A stretch of 64,000 nucleotides of DNA from JAUPVL01 sp964481235 (GCA_964481235.1 CAYZYH010000002.1:1-64000); one strand, 5' to 3'; counted from the first letter of the stretch, positions 26,692 through 36,400 are shown. Program-made: numbers and translations. The notes: a model not told the origin generated them from the letters alone.

Positions 26692-26786
26692 TGTTCGGTT
26701 TATATTCTTAATAAATCAACTATACCGAACACTATACGTACATGTCAACAACTTTTTAAACTTTCTTTATTAAATCAATTATACCG
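26692..26786 (-). promoter_or_regulatory. recA control region: duplicated -10 segment and inverted repeat
   Basis: Minus strand: TTGACA (26743-26748), 18-nt spacer, TATAGT (26719-26724). A second TATAAT box (26778-26783) is within a near copy of the same segment; the 23-nt stretch at 26705-26727 matches 26763-26786 with one indel and few changes. TGTTCGGT (read 26731-26724) and ACCGAACA (26699-26692) form an 8-bp inverted repeat with a 24-nt gap, one arm overlapping the -10 and the other just before the Shine-Dalgarno site. Confidence 0.65.
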
Positions 26787-26803
26787 CACTTATGTAAAGT
26801 AAA

Positions 26804-26828
26804 AGCCCAAGAAATAGTTTCTTGGGCT
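26804..26828 (-). terminator. Terminator after the 26834 gene
   Basis: Perfect 11-bp stem AGCCCAAGAAA/TTTCTTGGGCT with a 3-nt loop, followed by TTTACTTTAC on the minus strand. Confidence 0.85.
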
Positions 26829-26833
26829 GAGTT

Positions 26834-27406
26834 TTATACCTTTTTTGCGGCTTTCCGAACACTTTTTGCAGCGGCGAAAATATCAGCCGGATACAGCCCT
26901 GCACTATGCATTGTATTGTGCCATTCGGGGTGAGCCTTGAGGCGGGCAACAAAGCCGTTAACAACAGTTGAGTTGGCAAAGGCTTGATCTAGCAATTCGC
27001 GCACAAAATCAGCTTCGCTACCGCCTTCGCGATCAACTATTGCTCTAACCAAGATAGCTTGGTCATTTGTTAAGCTTGCGCCGGGTACAACATTGTTGTT
27101 CTTTTTAATACCTAAAAATTCTTGCAAACTTGTTTTTACATAGTAGTTGAACACATAGCTATACGAACCAAGCTCAACCGTCACTTCTAGGTTGTTGATG
27201 GCATTTTGCGAAGCCTTAACGACAACTCTTGGGAGATTGAGTTGTTCACAAAGCCAACGAGCTACAAGCTCTGTGTTTTGATTAAATCCACTTCTGTGAC
27301 CAGCAATTTTTTGCTTAATCTGCCTAGGCGAAAGCTTCTCTAGCTTATTTAGACATTTTCTAATTTTTCGCTCTAGCTCATCTGCAGTAGGTGGTCTATT
27401 AGGCAT
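26834..27406 (-). CDS. Hypothetical protein, cassette-type unit
   Basis: 190 aa, basic N-terminus (MPNRPPTADELERKIRKC) with an apparent helix-rich first half, then a beta-rich middle (LEVTVELGSYSYVFNYYVKT) and a helical C-terminus ending KSVRKAAKKV. I recognise no family. The ATG at 27406 has AAAGG 6 nt upstream. It has a TTTACA/TATACT promoter upstream and a perfect hairpin terminator, so it is an independent unit between recA and the nucleotidyltransferase gene. Confidence 0.7.
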   Translation of the reverse strand: MPNRPPTADELERKIRKCLNKLEKLSPRQIKQKIAGHRSGFNQNTELVARWLCEQLNLPRVVVKASQNAINNLEVTVELGSYSYVFNYYVKTSLQEFLGIKKNNNVVPGASLTNDQAILVRAIVDREGGSEADFVRELLDQAFANSTVVNGFVARLKAHPEWHNTMHSAGLYPADIFAAAKSVRKAAKKV

Positions 27407-27474
27407 TCTAAGCCTTTCTGATGGTAGGTACAAACTTTCAAAAGTATATACTACTACTTAATAGTTTGTAAAGC

Positions 27475-28074
27475 TTAGTGGCTTGGGTTGTTATTAATCC
27501 ACTCTGCTATTTCTTCTGACTTAGTTGCACCACCCAATACAACTGCTCGGTAAATATCGGTTGATAAATACTCTTGATCTAATTCTCCTGCCCGAGATAG
27601 CGATTTGGTATAAACAATAGCATCGCGTTGATCTTTTGATAAATTATTGTACCAATCGACCGGCATGACAGTTGCAAAATCATCTTTGTGTTCGTCTATT
27701 CTTCTTAATAACCAAATATCAAAATTAACTAATTCGCCGTCTACATCAACCTTTAGGCCTATCCACACACCTGGTGGTGAGCTTGGCCTAGAGGGCGGAA
27801 ATTTTGTATAATTAACCACATTTAACTTTATAACTTTTTCATTTATTAAAAATTCTTGCGCAAGATCAACTACTACTTCTCGAGTAGGTTTTTGGGTTGT
27901 GTAAACATGAAAGTCTATATCTGCTTTACCCATAAGGTTATACAGATAGCTACCGGTTAATTCTACTTCTCCAATTTTTCTCAATATAGGTTCAAGTGCA
28001 AGATATTCTAATGCTTGAGTAGCGATATCATAAAAATGCTCTGAGTCTTTTAAGGCTTGTTCTTTAGTAATCAT
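27475..28074 (-). CDS. Nucleotidyltransferase-fold protein
   Basis: 199 aa. GEVELTGSYLYNLMGKADIDFHVY matches the NTase signature (GS followed by DxD); a third acidic residue is likely in NFDIWLL. Such small proteins transfer nucleotides to RNA, protein or antibiotics; the substrate is unknown. Its start overlaps the yajQ stop as ATGA, so it is translationally coupled to yajQ. Confidence 0.75.
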   Translation of the reverse strand: MITKEQALKDSEHFYDIATQALEYLALEPILRKIGEVELTGSYLYNLMGKADIDFHVYTTQKPTREVVVDLAQEFLINEKVIKLNVVNYTKFPPSRPSSPPGVWIGLKVDVDGELVNFDIWLLRRIDEHKDDFATVMPVDWYNNLSKDQRDAIVYTKSLSRAGELDQEYLSTDIYRAVVLGGATKSEEIAEWINNNPSH

Positions 28075-28568
28075 CTAAAGTTATTAAAACTTAGTGGAAA
28101 ATCAAAATCAGCATTCCGAAGTGCATCCATCACGGCCTGCAAGTCGTCTTTTTTGGGGGCGGTTACGCGTACGGCTTCGCCTTGAATGTGGGTCTTAACT
28201 TTCCAGCCTTTTTCTCGAATAAGTGCGGTGATTTGCTTAGCCTTAGTCTGATCTAAACCTTGCACTAAAGGTAGTGTTTTGCTGGCAATCATATTGTTCT
28301 CGCGCACCTCGCCAGTTTTGTCTAAAAACTTTAAACTCAACCCAGCTTTTATAAATTTGTTCTCTATTACGCCCTCCATGGCTTCTAGCTTGAGCTCGCT
28401 ATTGGCTTCAATATTTATTACGTTCTGGTCTTTATCAAACTCTAGCTTTGCCCCTGTGCCAGCAAAGTCATAACGATTCGTTATCTCACGCTGAGCTTGC
28501 TCACATGCATTAATCATTGAGCTAAGATCATATTCACTTACTACATCAAAACTAGAATCTTTGGCCAT
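28071..28568 (-). CDS. yajQ: YajQ family nucleotide-binding protein
   Basis: 165 aa, full length. MAKDSSFDVVSEYDLSSMINACEQAQREI, TNRYDFAGTGAKLEF and LREKGWKVKTHIQGEAVRVT-like segments are the UPF0234 signature of two ferredoxin-like domains. Relatives bind c-di-GMP or nucleic acid. It begins 1 nt after the stop of the preceding gene. Confidence 0.93.
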   Translation of the reverse strand: MAKDSSFDVVSEYDLSSMINACEQAQREITNRYDFAGTGAKLEFDKDQNVINIEANSELKLEAMEGVIENKFIKAGLSLKFLDKTGEVRENNMIASKTLPLVQGLDQTKAKQITALIREKGWKVKTHIQGEAVRVTAPKKDDLQAVMDALRNADFDFPLSFNNFR

Positions 28569-28569
28569 A

Positions 28570-29655
28570 CTAATTACTTATTAATTCTTTCTCTTCATCA
28601 TCAGCTATATCGTGCTGATTTTCGTGGTATCTTTGAACTGCTAAATCACACAAAAAATCAAAAATAACAGTTTGCGGTATTTCTACTTCGTGTTGATATA
28701 AAACATCTCCTTCATCTTGTGTCACGGTTCCTTTATCTATTGCTTTCCGTAATGCCTTTGGGCCATTCTTTTTGTAATTTCTTTCTAATGTTCTATACAG
28801 TTCATTTCGATGGTATCGATATGCCAATGGTCTCTCTCCATCAGGATAATCATTGTATTTAACTTCAAAATCTTTTTCGGGATCCTTAAGGGTGGAGGCA
28901 AATTTTTGTACGTTTTCTTTAGTAGATATGCCGCCCATCCAATTCGAATAGTAGGCTATCATGGCCATTACATACTCTTTAGGGCTCATTCCTTGTAGTT
29001 CGGGCATATTCTGTTTTTCATTTAGTTCTAATTGTTTTTTAAACTGTCTTTCGTGTGTACTCTTTGTATGTTGATAGGCTGCAGACAGAGCAGCTTCTTC
29101 ATAAAATTCTCCATCCTTAATTCCACCGTAATTTCTTTCATAGTATTCATAAGTTTCATCTTGAGAATCTTTAAACTTCCATCTAGAGATTCTTTTAGCA
29201 TATTTTTTTTTCTTTAAACCATTATAGCTAAATGGGTTTAAGCTCTTTTCAGTAGCTTCCCACTCTACATCTTGTTTATATGTCTCTGTAGGCAAATCAA
29301 GCTGATCCACTAAACTCAAAGCTTCATCTATTTCGCCTATTCGCACATATGCAATGGCAAGCTTTATTACCTCGCTATATGCGTAGCTAATTTCTTTTTC
29401 GGGAATAAGATCGCGAGCTACTCGCAAATATATGTGAGCTTCTGAGGTATCGGTGAGCTCGGCCATAGCCTCTTCGGCTAATCTTTGATGTTCTACGGCA
29501 TCTATCTGAGTACCAATCGAATCTTCTCGAACCTTTTGTTTTTGCTCATCTACTATGGCCTCTAAATCACTTTGCAGGCGAGCATCACGCATACTCAAAG
29601 GAACGTCTTCTCTTCGTTCACCCCCACCATGATCTTCTTCGTAATATACTTTCAT
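28570..29655 (-). CDS. Hypothetical helical protein, weakly TPR-like
   Basis: 361 aa, strongly charged (Glu/Lys/Arg). Residues 70-120 resemble TPR-type helical pairs (YSEVIKLAIAYVRIGEIDEALSLVDQL). No membrane helix or catalytic motif. A TAGTAT box ends 7 nt before the ATG, so the mRNA is probably leaderless. It leads the yajQ-nucleotidyltransferase group. Function unknown. Confidence 0.65.
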   Translation of the reverse strand: MKVYYEEDHGGGERREDVPLSMRDARLQSDLEAIVDEQKQKVREDSIGTQIDAVEHQRLAEEAMAELTDTSEAHIYLRVARDLIPEKEISYAYSEVIKLAIAYVRIGEIDEALSLVDQLDLPTETYKQDVEWEATEKSLNPFSYNGLKKKKYAKRISRWKFKDSQDETYEYYERNYGGIKDGEFYEEAALSAAYQHTKSTHERQFKKQLELNEKQNMPELQGMSPKEYVMAMIAYYSNWMGGISTKENVQKFASTLKDPEKDFEVKYNDYPDGERPLAYRYHRNELYRTLERNYKKNGPKALRKAIDKGTVTQDEGDVLYQHEVEIPQTVIFDFLCDLAVQRYHENQHDIADDEEKELISN

Positions 29656-29683
29656 ACTCTATATACTACTACATTAATATAGC

Positions 29684-30709
29684 CTATTTAAACTGCGTAT
29701 CTTTACCAAACTCGAGATCGTTTTTGGCTTCACCAGGTTTGCCAAGGGTACCTAGGTCTTTATTGGCTACCACAGAGTTAGTAACAAATACCTGGGTATT
29801 ACCGGCGTTTCCAGTAGTGAGTTTGATGCTTGTTTTGGCTTTAAAAAGCTGAATAGCACCTGGCAACATTGTACCTCTAAATACATCTTGGCCGTCTGCT
29901 ACTACAATTATCCAGGTAGCTTGGTTGGATATTTTTACTAGCATTTCTACTCCATCTACTGGTGCCGATGAAACTTGGGTGGTAGCACTAACCGCATTTG
30001 GTAGACTAGCAGTTACTATTTTGGTAACAGAAGTTGACTTACCTAGCTGGTTTTTTGCTGTAACAGTTATTTGATTTTGACCATCTAGTAATGCTACTCT
30101 TTCAGAAAAGCTACCATCTGAGTTGGTAAGAATCGGTGAGTTGTCTATAAATACATCGGCATCGCCATTGGTTTGGCCAGAAATAATTACATAATTAGCA
30201 GTAACTTTATCTTGAATATTATTTAGTGTTATTTTGGGCGGTGCAGCCAATACAGCAACCTGCCAGCCCAGGTAAATTAAAATAATTGCAAAAAGCAATA
30301 CACTGGTAATAATTAGTAGTGACTTGGTACTGAGTACAAAACTGGCTCTACCGAGAGGCTGCAAACCCATTTGTTTGTCGTCTTTTACTATAGAGCCAGA
30401 ATTTCTGCTTTCTTTATAGCTCATGCGCTCTTTTTTGTACAAATTGATAATTGGTGCGGTATCAAAACCCAAATGATCGGCGTAGCTTTTGACATAGCCT
30501 AAAGAGTAAACATTATCGGGTAAATGTTCGTAGTCACCAGCTTCAATAAGCTCTAGGTAGCGTTTACGAATCTGAGTAGATTTTTCTACGTCTTTTAGAC
30601 TTTCTTTAAGTTCTTCACGTCTAGTTTTTAGTAGTTCTGCTACCGAAAGATCATAGGCCGATGGCGAATGCAAAAAAGATTTATTCTTAGACGAAGAGTT
30701 GGAACTCAC
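29684..30709 (-). CDS. RodZ-like helix-turn-helix membrane protein
   Basis: 341 aa. Residues 15-85 form the cytoplasmic RodZ-type helix-turn-helix (LLKTRREELKESLKDVEKSTQIRKRYLELIEAGDYEHLP ... YVKSYADHLG). One membrane helix at about 128-150, then an extracytoplasmic beta domain (VFIDNSPILTNSDGSFSERVALLDGQNQITVTAKN) and a DUF4115-like end (WIIVVADGQDVFRG). RodZ links MreB to the envelope; no mreB is visible here. Start is GTG, two bases after the ftsK stop, so ftsK and this gene are coupled. Confidence 0.85.
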   Translation of the reverse strand: MSSNSSSKNKSFLHSPSAYDLSVAELLKTRREELKESLKDVEKSTQIRKRYLELIEAGDYEHLPDNVYSLGYVKSYADHLGFDTAPIINLYKKERMSYKESRNSGSIVKDDKQMGLQPLGRASFVLSTKSLLIITSVLLFAIILIYLGWQVAVLAAPPKITLNNIQDKVTANYVIISGQTNGDADVFIDNSPILTNSDGSFSERVALLDGQNQITVTAKNQLGKSTSVTKIVTASLPNAVSATTQVSSAPVDGVEMLVKISNQATWIIVVADGQDVFRGTMLPGAIQLFKAKTSIKLTTGNAGNTQVFVTNSVVANKDLGTLGKPGEAKNDLEFGKDTQFK

Positions 30710-30711
30710 CT

Positions 30712-32829
30712 TTACTCTTCACTCCCACCACTCAATTCAGTAATACTACTTACTAAAATTTCACGAGGCTTACTACCATTAACAGGCCCAACCACTCCCT
30801 TTTGTTCCAAAATATCAATAAGTTTGGCGGCACGAGCGTAGCCAACACCTAGTCGTCTTTGCAATAAGCTACTAGACCCTTTATTGGCAGAAATCACTAC
30901 CTCAGCTGCTTGCTCCCAAAGATCATCATCCATAGCATTGTAGTTACCAGCTCCGCCGCTACCCTTAAGATTGACGGCTTGGGCTAACACCTCGTCATTA
31001 TATTCTGGTTGGCGTTGCTCACGCAAAAACTTAGTAACGGCACTTACCTCTTCATTACTTACTAAGACGCCTTGTACGCGCTTAGGTTTAATAAACTCGG
31101 CACTGCTAAATAACATATCGCCTTTACCGAGTAATTTTTCGGCACCACCAATATCTAAAATGGTGCGAGAATCTACATTGCTGGCTGTAGCAAGAGCTAT
31201 TCTGGTAGGTACATTAGCCTTTATAGTACCAGTAATAACGTTAACACTTGGTCTTTGCGTAGCTAGTACTAAGTGAATACCCACCGCTCTTGCCATTTGT
31301 GAAATACGTTGAATAAGACTTTCGACATCTTTACCAGCTTGCATCATCAGATCGAAAAGCTCATCTATAACAATTACAATATATGGCATTCTATCAACAT
31401 TTTTTACCATATTGTATTCACCAATGTCGCGCTTACCGTATTCAGACAAAAGTTTGAGTCGGCGTTCCATCTCGGCAACTGCCCACTTAAGCGCTGAGAC
31501 TGTTTTGTCAGACTCGGTAATCACTGGTGTAAGTAGGTGTGGTATATCGTTGTACAAGGTCATTTCAACATGCTTGGGGTCTACAAGTATTAGTTTGAGT
31601 TCACTAGGACTATTTCGATATAAAAGACTTAAGAGTAAGGCATTGATAGTAACAGACTTACCTGTACCAGTTGCACCAGCAACTAGTAGATGTGGAGCTT
31701 TGTTAAGATCATACGTAATAATATCGCCGGCTACGTCCCTACCTAGCACAAATGAGAGCTTTGATTTTGCATTGTCATATTCTTTAGAGAGAAAAATATC
31801 TTTTACACGAACAATTGCGCCTTTTTTGTTTGGAACCTCTATACCTACCAAACTTTTACCAGGTATAGGTGCTTCTATCCTGATTTGTGTAGCCTCAAGA
31901 GCTAGAGCCAAGTTGCGATCTAGGGCGGCAATTTTGCTCAAGTTTACTCCTGTTGGTGGCTTGAGAGTATATTGGGCAACAGTTGGGCCCACATCTACTC
32001 CATCCATTTTCACCTCAAAACCGAAATCAGAAAAAGTACTAGAGATAATTTTTGCGTTCGCCTTGGCATCACCGGGATCTGGCTGAGTAGAGGTGGCCTC
32101 AAGTAAATCTATCGGAGGATATTTCCAGTCTTTATCTATTGAATACATAATTGGTTCGGTTCTTTTGGGTCCTTTTTGGTCGGAGTCCTCACCGTTAGCA
32201 CCAATAGTACCTTTTATAGGTAGCTTGGTGTTAATGTGGAATTTATTATTACCAACAGTTTCCATTTCATCAGAATCGGATGATTTTCTACCTATTAGGG
32301 TATTAAATATTTCACGTAGGCTGGCGTTGGCGGTTATAACTAAGCTTATCAAGATTAACATTACCAAAATAAATATCGAGACTGGTCTATTTAAGACCGC
32401 CGACATCACCGAATAAAGAGCATAACCCACTATGCCTCCGTAAGCGCCTATCTCAGATATCTCTACCCCTTCTGGCATAGTGATGGCAGCAATAAGAGTA
32501 CTTAGAAAGACAAATATCAGTACAGTGCCAATTAAATTGTTAAACTTATAGCCTCTGCCCTCTTCTTCGTTGGTGCGAAAAAGAAGATACGCCGAACCAA
32601 GTAAAGCAATTGGCAGCACATACACTGCCTGACCAATTACAAACTTAGTACCGGTAAGTATCCATTGGCCAAGAGTACCGGCAAAACCAGCTAGCGCTAG
32701 TACCAAAAATACTGCCAACATTATTAGAAATATAGCAATTATCTCTCTGTTTGCACCACTACTGAGCTGAAGCCGTTTTTGTTTCTCTGGCTTTTTCTTA
32801 GTGTTTTTTCGCTTTTTCTTGCTTGCCAT
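30712..32829 (-). CDS. ftsK: FtsK/SpoIIIE DNA translocase
   Basis: 705 aa. Four N-terminal membrane helices (about 30-190), then the alpha/beta motor: Walker A VAGATGTGKSVTINALLLSLLY, Walker B MPYIVIVIDELFDLMM, and LATQRPSVNVITGTIKANVPTRIA. The C-terminal winged helix gamma domain (SSSLLQRRLGVGYARAAKLIDILEQKGVVGP) reads KOPS-type sites and activates XerCD. TATAAT at 32836-32841 ends 6 nt before the ATG, a predicted leaderless promoter. Confidence 0.96.
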   Translation of the reverse strand: MASKKKRKNTKKKPEKQKRLQLSSGANREIIAIFLIMLAVFLVLALAGFAGTLGQWILTGTKFVIGQAVYVLPIALLGSAYLLFRTNEEEGRGYKFNNLIGTVLIFVFLSTLIAAITMPEGVEISEIGAYGGIVGYALYSVMSAVLNRPVSIFILVMLILISLVITANASLREIFNTLIGRKSSDSDEMETVGNNKFHINTKLPIKGTIGANGEDSDQKGPKRTEPIMYSIDKDWKYPPIDLLEATSTQPDPGDAKANAKIISSTFSDFGFEVKMDGVDVGPTVAQYTLKPPTGVNLSKIAALDRNLALALEATQIRIEAPIPGKSLVGIEVPNKKGAIVRVKDIFLSKEYDNAKSKLSFVLGRDVAGDIITYDLNKAPHLLVAGATGTGKSVTINALLLSLLYRNSPSELKLILVDPKHVEMTLYNDIPHLLTPVITESDKTVSALKWAVAEMERRLKLLSEYGKRDIGEYNMVKNVDRMPYIVIVIDELFDLMMQAGKDVESLIQRISQMARAVGIHLVLATQRPSVNVITGTIKANVPTRIALATASNVDSRTILDIGGAEKLLGKGDMLFSSAEFIKPKRVQGVLVSNEEVSAVTKFLREQRQPEYNDEVLAQAVNLKGSGGAGNYNAMDDDLWEQAAEVVISANKGSSSLLQRRLGVGYARAAKLIDILEQKGVVGPVNGSKPREILVSSITELSGGSEE

Positions 32830-32949
32830 TAGTTTATTATACCTCGCCCTGAATAGTACTGACTAGCGCAATAAAAACTAATTTATGAAATGTATTATTT
32901 ACCCTCATTTAGGTACCATTATAGCATAGTCACGACATAAATTCAAGGC

Positions 32950-32978
32950 TTGTCAAATATATTTAAATTGCTTATGAT
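32950..32978 (+). promoter_or_regulatory. ABC exporter promoter, leaderless
   Basis: TTGTCA (32950-32955), exact 17-nt spacer, TATGAT (32973-32978), which ends 7 nt before the ATG at 32986. Confidence 0.8.
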
Positions 32979-32985
32979 TATGTTA

Positions 32986-34737
32986 ATGAAAAATATCCTT
33001 AAAATCTTCTCTTACTTAAAAGGAGAGTACGGTCGGCTTGCTATTGTAACGCTGTTTAATATTTCAATTGGTTTGATAATTGCAGTTATTCCAATTTTTT
33101 ACGAAAGACTAATAGATTCTATTATTAAGGTATTGAACCAGCCTAACCCACATATTTCAATACTTTACCCTAGTATTATTGGTATTGCTGCATTATTATT
33201 TTCTGCTGATTTGATATCGTTTTTTAACTCGAAGGTATCAGATACTCTACGAATTCAAATTTCAACTAAGCTAAGGTTACTTATTTTCCCAAAGATACTT
33301 AACCTAAGCACTAACTATATTGAAAGACACCGACCCGGCTCAGTTCTTACCAAAGTGAATCAAGCAACTGGAGATTTTGTAAACTGGGCCTGGAACCTAA
33401 ACGACTGGATAGGCACAACCATTACATCTACCATATTTATACTTATAATAATATGGACAAAGAGCGTGGTTATTGGCTTATTGTTTACGATAGTTTTACC
33501 TATATTAATATATATAAGAATTAGAAATATACGTGAGTCAAAACCGGCCCGTGTACTGGCTAATAAGTCACAAGAAAGATATTCTGGGTATTTGTCGGAG
33601 GTCATATCAAACCTCACCATGATTAAAACGCTCTCTTCAGAGAAAAAGACTACACAAAATCTCCGACAATACGCCAATGCTATAAAAACAAATAGACTCA
33701 AGCAATTCAAATATGATCAAAAGTACCGGCTTATTGGTGGAGTTGTTAGTTCAGTCGCTATAATTGCGGCCTTAGTAATTAGTAGCTACTTAGCCATCAA
33801 CAAGGTTCTTAGCCCGGGTGTGGTTTTCTTGATAGCATTTTATGTTCGTAATTTAGTCAACTCTACCTACCCCCTTGGTAGATTTATTCAAGATACCTCA
33901 GATACCGATATTAGTTCTGGAAGACTAGTTGAGTTCTTAGAAACTAAGCCTGATTTCACCGATAAGCCAGGTGCCGAGGATCTAGCTAAACTAGAAAATA
34001 TAGATTTAAAAAATGTGACTTACGACTACAAAGATGGTAAAAAAGGCGCCGTAAAAAATATTTGCCTTACTATAAATGCCGGCAAAACAGTGGCGCTTGT
34101 GGGGCCAAGTGGTGTTGGCAAGTCTACACTCACTAAACTACTACTAAGATTTTATGAACCAACCAGTGGTAAAATTACTATTAACGGTCAAGATGTGTCT
34201 CACTATACTGCGGAATCAATTCGTCGTCATGTAGGTATGGTAATGCAAGATGTAGCACTATTTAATTCTACTATTATGGAGAACTTACAAATCGCCAATG
34301 CCAGCGCCACTGAGAGACAGATAGTTTTAGCGGCCAAACAAGCTCATGCCGATGAGTTTATTCGTCAACTACCCAAAGGCTACAAAACCTTGGTTGGTGA
34401 GAGAGGTGTAAAACTTAGTGGGGGCCAAAAGCAACGTATAGCTATAGCTAGAGCGATACTCAAAAATCCTCAACTAATAATTTTAGATGAGGCTACTAGC
34501 GCCTTAGATAGTCAGTCTGAGAGGTTGGTACAAGATGGTTTAGAAAAACTTATGACTGGACGAAGTGCTCTTATTATAGCTCACCGTTTAAGCACCGTAA
34601 TGCATGCCGACGAGATATTAGTTTTGCAAAAAGGCACTATTGTAGAGCGCGGTACCCATGCGCAGTTAATAAAATACAATGGCTTATACAAAAAGTTATT
34701 CGACATGCAATCGGCCAGTGGAAAAGTGCGACTTTAA
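32986..34737 (+). CDS. ABC exporter (fused membrane and ATPase domains)
   Basis: 583 aa half-transporter that should dimerise. Six membrane helices in residues 1-310; the nucleotide-binding domain has Walker A GPSGVGKSTLTKLLLRF, Q-loop MVMQDVALFN, signature KLSGGQKQRIAIARA, Walker B LIILDEATSALD and H-loop IAHRLSTV. MsbA/LmrA-like, substrate (lipid, peptide or drug) unknown. The ATG at 32986 is used because the TTG at 32950 is part of the -35 box. Convergent with the J-domain gene. Confidence 0.93.
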   Translation: MKNILKIFSYLKGEYGRLAIVTLFNISIGLIIAVIPIFYERLIDSIIKVLNQPNPHISILYPSIIGIAALLFSADLISFFNSKVSDTLRIQISTKLRLLIFPKILNLSTNYIERHRPGSVLTKVNQATGDFVNWAWNLNDWIGTTITSTIFILIIIWTKSVVIGLLFTIVLPILIYIRIRNIRESKPARVLANKSQERYSGYLSEVISNLTMIKTLSSEKKTTQNLRQYANAIKTNRLKQFKYDQKYRLIGGVVSSVAIIAALVISSYLAINKVLSPGVVFLIAFYVRNLVNSTYPLGRFIQDTSDTDISSGRLVEFLETKPDFTDKPGAEDLAKLENIDLKNVTYDYKDGKKGAVKNICLTINAGKTVALVGPSGVGKSTLTKLLLRFYEPTSGKITINGQDVSHYTAESIRRHVGMVMQDVALFNSTIMENLQIANASATERQIVLAAKQAHADEFIRQLPKGYKTLVGERGVKLSGGQKQRIAIARAILKNPQLIILDEATSALDSQSERLVQDGLEKLMTGRSALIIAHRLSTVMHADEILVLQKGTIVERGTHAQLIKYNGLYKKLFDMQSASGKVRL

Positions 34738-34751
34738 AAAGTAATTAAAAA

Positions 34752-34775
34752 GCCGTGTAGCTAACGCTACACGGC
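34752..34775 (-). terminator. Terminator containing the stop codon of the J-domain gene
   Basis: Perfect 10-bp stem GCCGTGTAGC/GCTACACGGC with a 4-nt loop, followed on the minus strand by TTTTTAATTACTTTTT. The TAG stop (34769-34767) lies inside the stem. Confidence 0.85.
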
Positions 34776-35774
34776 CGTAAAGCCCTCAAACGAATCTGGG
34801 GGCAAAATAAACCGGATAGGACCGGCAGATCCTACGATAGGGTCTTGCTCACTTGTAATGTGATAATCGTCTTGATCAGGACGATAAAATACCAGATCAG
34901 CCCCAGGATAAGGCCGAGTCTCTAGCTGGCGATATATTCGCCCAAGATCTAGTGGTATTTGCTTAGCCGATCTCTGCTGTGACTTAGTGGGGGCCTTGCG
35001 GAGTTGTGCAAAGAGCGCACTACCAGCACCACTGTTTTCGTCACTAGACTTATCGGCTGGTCTCACCATTACCACAGGTCGCCAAGCAACCTCTAAGATT
35101 CTACCAGTTCGAGTATACTCATAGACTGTTTGCATACCAAACTCGTCGGCACGTGCAAATTGATACCACTGTCCGGGAACTAGGTTTAGGCCAGCTTCTT
35201 GTGGCTTAAACTCTTCTCGCTTAAGAGGGAGCTGTCCGCAAGCTCGCACTAGTAGTTCATCGGTCATTAGATAGTACCCTTCTGGCACCTCCGATTCTGA
35301 ACGCATTTCATCCATGCGTTCAAACTGCGAAGCAGAAGTAATCAACCCGCTTTCGCCAAACTCGTAAACTACCAAACCAATTGGTGTTTGCTTGATAAAC
35401 TTCCAGCCTGGCTCGAGGTTCCAAAGAGAAAACTTATCGGCAACACCTTTCACGAACAGTGATAGTGTATCTAGTACCCGACCATTTTCAACCTGAACAT
35501 TGTGCAGTCGTTCGTTAATAACTTCTACCTGGTCGCGCTTTGCACTACGATACTCGTCGGCAAAGGCAGTAAGTGCTATAAGGTTTTGGAGGTCTTCATA
35601 GGCCTCTTGCAACTCTCGAAACTTTGCCTCACTACCACCCTTTTTGTCGGGATGGTAAAGCTTACTCATTGCACGATACTGAGCATCAACCAAAGCTTTT
35701 AGATCAGAGTTAGGTGTCTCTTTAACGATTTTAGGGTGTAGTCCCAAAATTAAGAACGGATTCACGTATCCCAT
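34767..35774 (-). CDS. J-domain protein
   Basis: 335 aa. Residues 5-68 form a J domain with the essential HPD motif (KLYHPDKKGGSEAKFRELQEAYEDL), so it should stimulate a DnaK-type ATPase. Missing are the DnaJ Gly/Phe stretch, zinc fingers and C-terminal client domains; instead there is a unique beta-rich domain with YQFARADEFGMQTVYEYTRTGRILEVAW. It follows the 195-aa gene by 38 nt in the same direction, with no terminator between, so they are probably cotranscribed. The client is unknown. Confidence 0.82.
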   Translation of the reverse strand: MGYVNPFLILGLHPKIVKETPNSDLKALVDAQYRAMSKLYHPDKKGGSEAKFRELQEAYEDLQNLIALTAFADEYRSAKRDQVEVINERLHNVQVENGRVLDTLSLFVKGVADKFSLWNLEPGWKFIKQTPIGLVVYEFGESGLITSASQFERMDEMRSESEVPEGYYLMTDELLVRACGQLPLKREEFKPQEAGLNLVPGQWYQFARADEFGMQTVYEYTRTGRILEVAWRPVVMVRPADKSSDENSGAGSALFAQLRKAPTKSQQRSAKQIPLDLGRIYRQLETRPYPGADLVFYRPDQDDYHITSEQDPIVGSAGPIRFILPPDSFEGFTAV

Positions 35775-35812
35775 TTACTTTTGCCTTATCTTACGTAGCC
35801 GAATTGTCAACT

Positions 35813-36400
35813 TCACCATTCAGTCTTTCGTAATGCGCTACAGTAATCTGCTAAATCGGTAAGGGAAGTGATTTCTACAGGTTGGCGACTCGTAACGAGC
35901 TCCAATGCGTAGTTAAGACGATCAAACTTACTTAAGTTGCTAGCACCCATTATCTTCTTGGGCATAGCATCGAGAATTCTTTGACAATCTTCAATTGCTA
36001 TATCAATCTCGTCCTCGGTATCAAAGGCGTCGATATCAAACATATCGAGCCAACGCTTTGCATCATGAAAATCAATACCAACCTCTTCGGCGAAACGAAG
36101 AATGTTGTCAATTTCGACAGTAGTGAGTGCTGGATACTGACGCAGTAACTCAGTGTCTACAACAGACTTAGGGTGTTCACCCATCAGCTGTACAACGCCA
36201 CCAGCAAAACTTGCAGCAGCAGTATCGTTGTCGCTGTAGCGACGCTTGGCGATATCGTAAATGTCTGACGCATGCTTTCGCACTCGTCTGGCAAGAACAG
36301 GGTTTTCGATAACCTCTAATTCGCCCTTAATAGTTACAGCAACTAGATCGGTCGCTTGGCTAAAAGGAACTAGAGCGGTACCGGTATTTTGCTTTGTCAT
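35813..36400 (-). CDS. Hypothetical protein, paralogue of the 36535 gene
   Basis: 195 aa, acidic, all-helical prediction. The C-terminal 90 residues align with the 107-aa protein next door: both contain A.xW...FDI..xD.........AI....xI, then RL.yAL and a C-terminal xxYC or xEFC ...L...W. No known domain. Strong regulatory signals: TTGACA, 18 nt, TATAAT (36440-36469), AAGAAGG ribosome-binding site. Possibly an antitoxin-like or cofactor protein for the cotranscribed J-domain protein; that is a guess. Confidence 0.72.
   Translation of the reverse strand: MTKQNTGTALVPFSQATDLVAVTIKGELEVIENPVLARRVRKHASDIYDIAKRRYSDNDTAAASFAGGVVQLMGEHPKSVVDTELLRQYPALTTVEIDNILRFAEEVGIDFHDAKRWLDMFDIDAFDTEDEIDIAIEDCQRILDAMPKKIMGASNLSKFDRLNYALELVTSRQPVEITSLTDLADYCSALRKTEW

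Noticed and set aside
26692..26731. LexA (SOS) box before recA
   Set aside because: The GTTCGGT/ACCGAAC arms are 24 nt apart and do not form the compact CGAAC-N4-GTTCG site; no lexA is in view.
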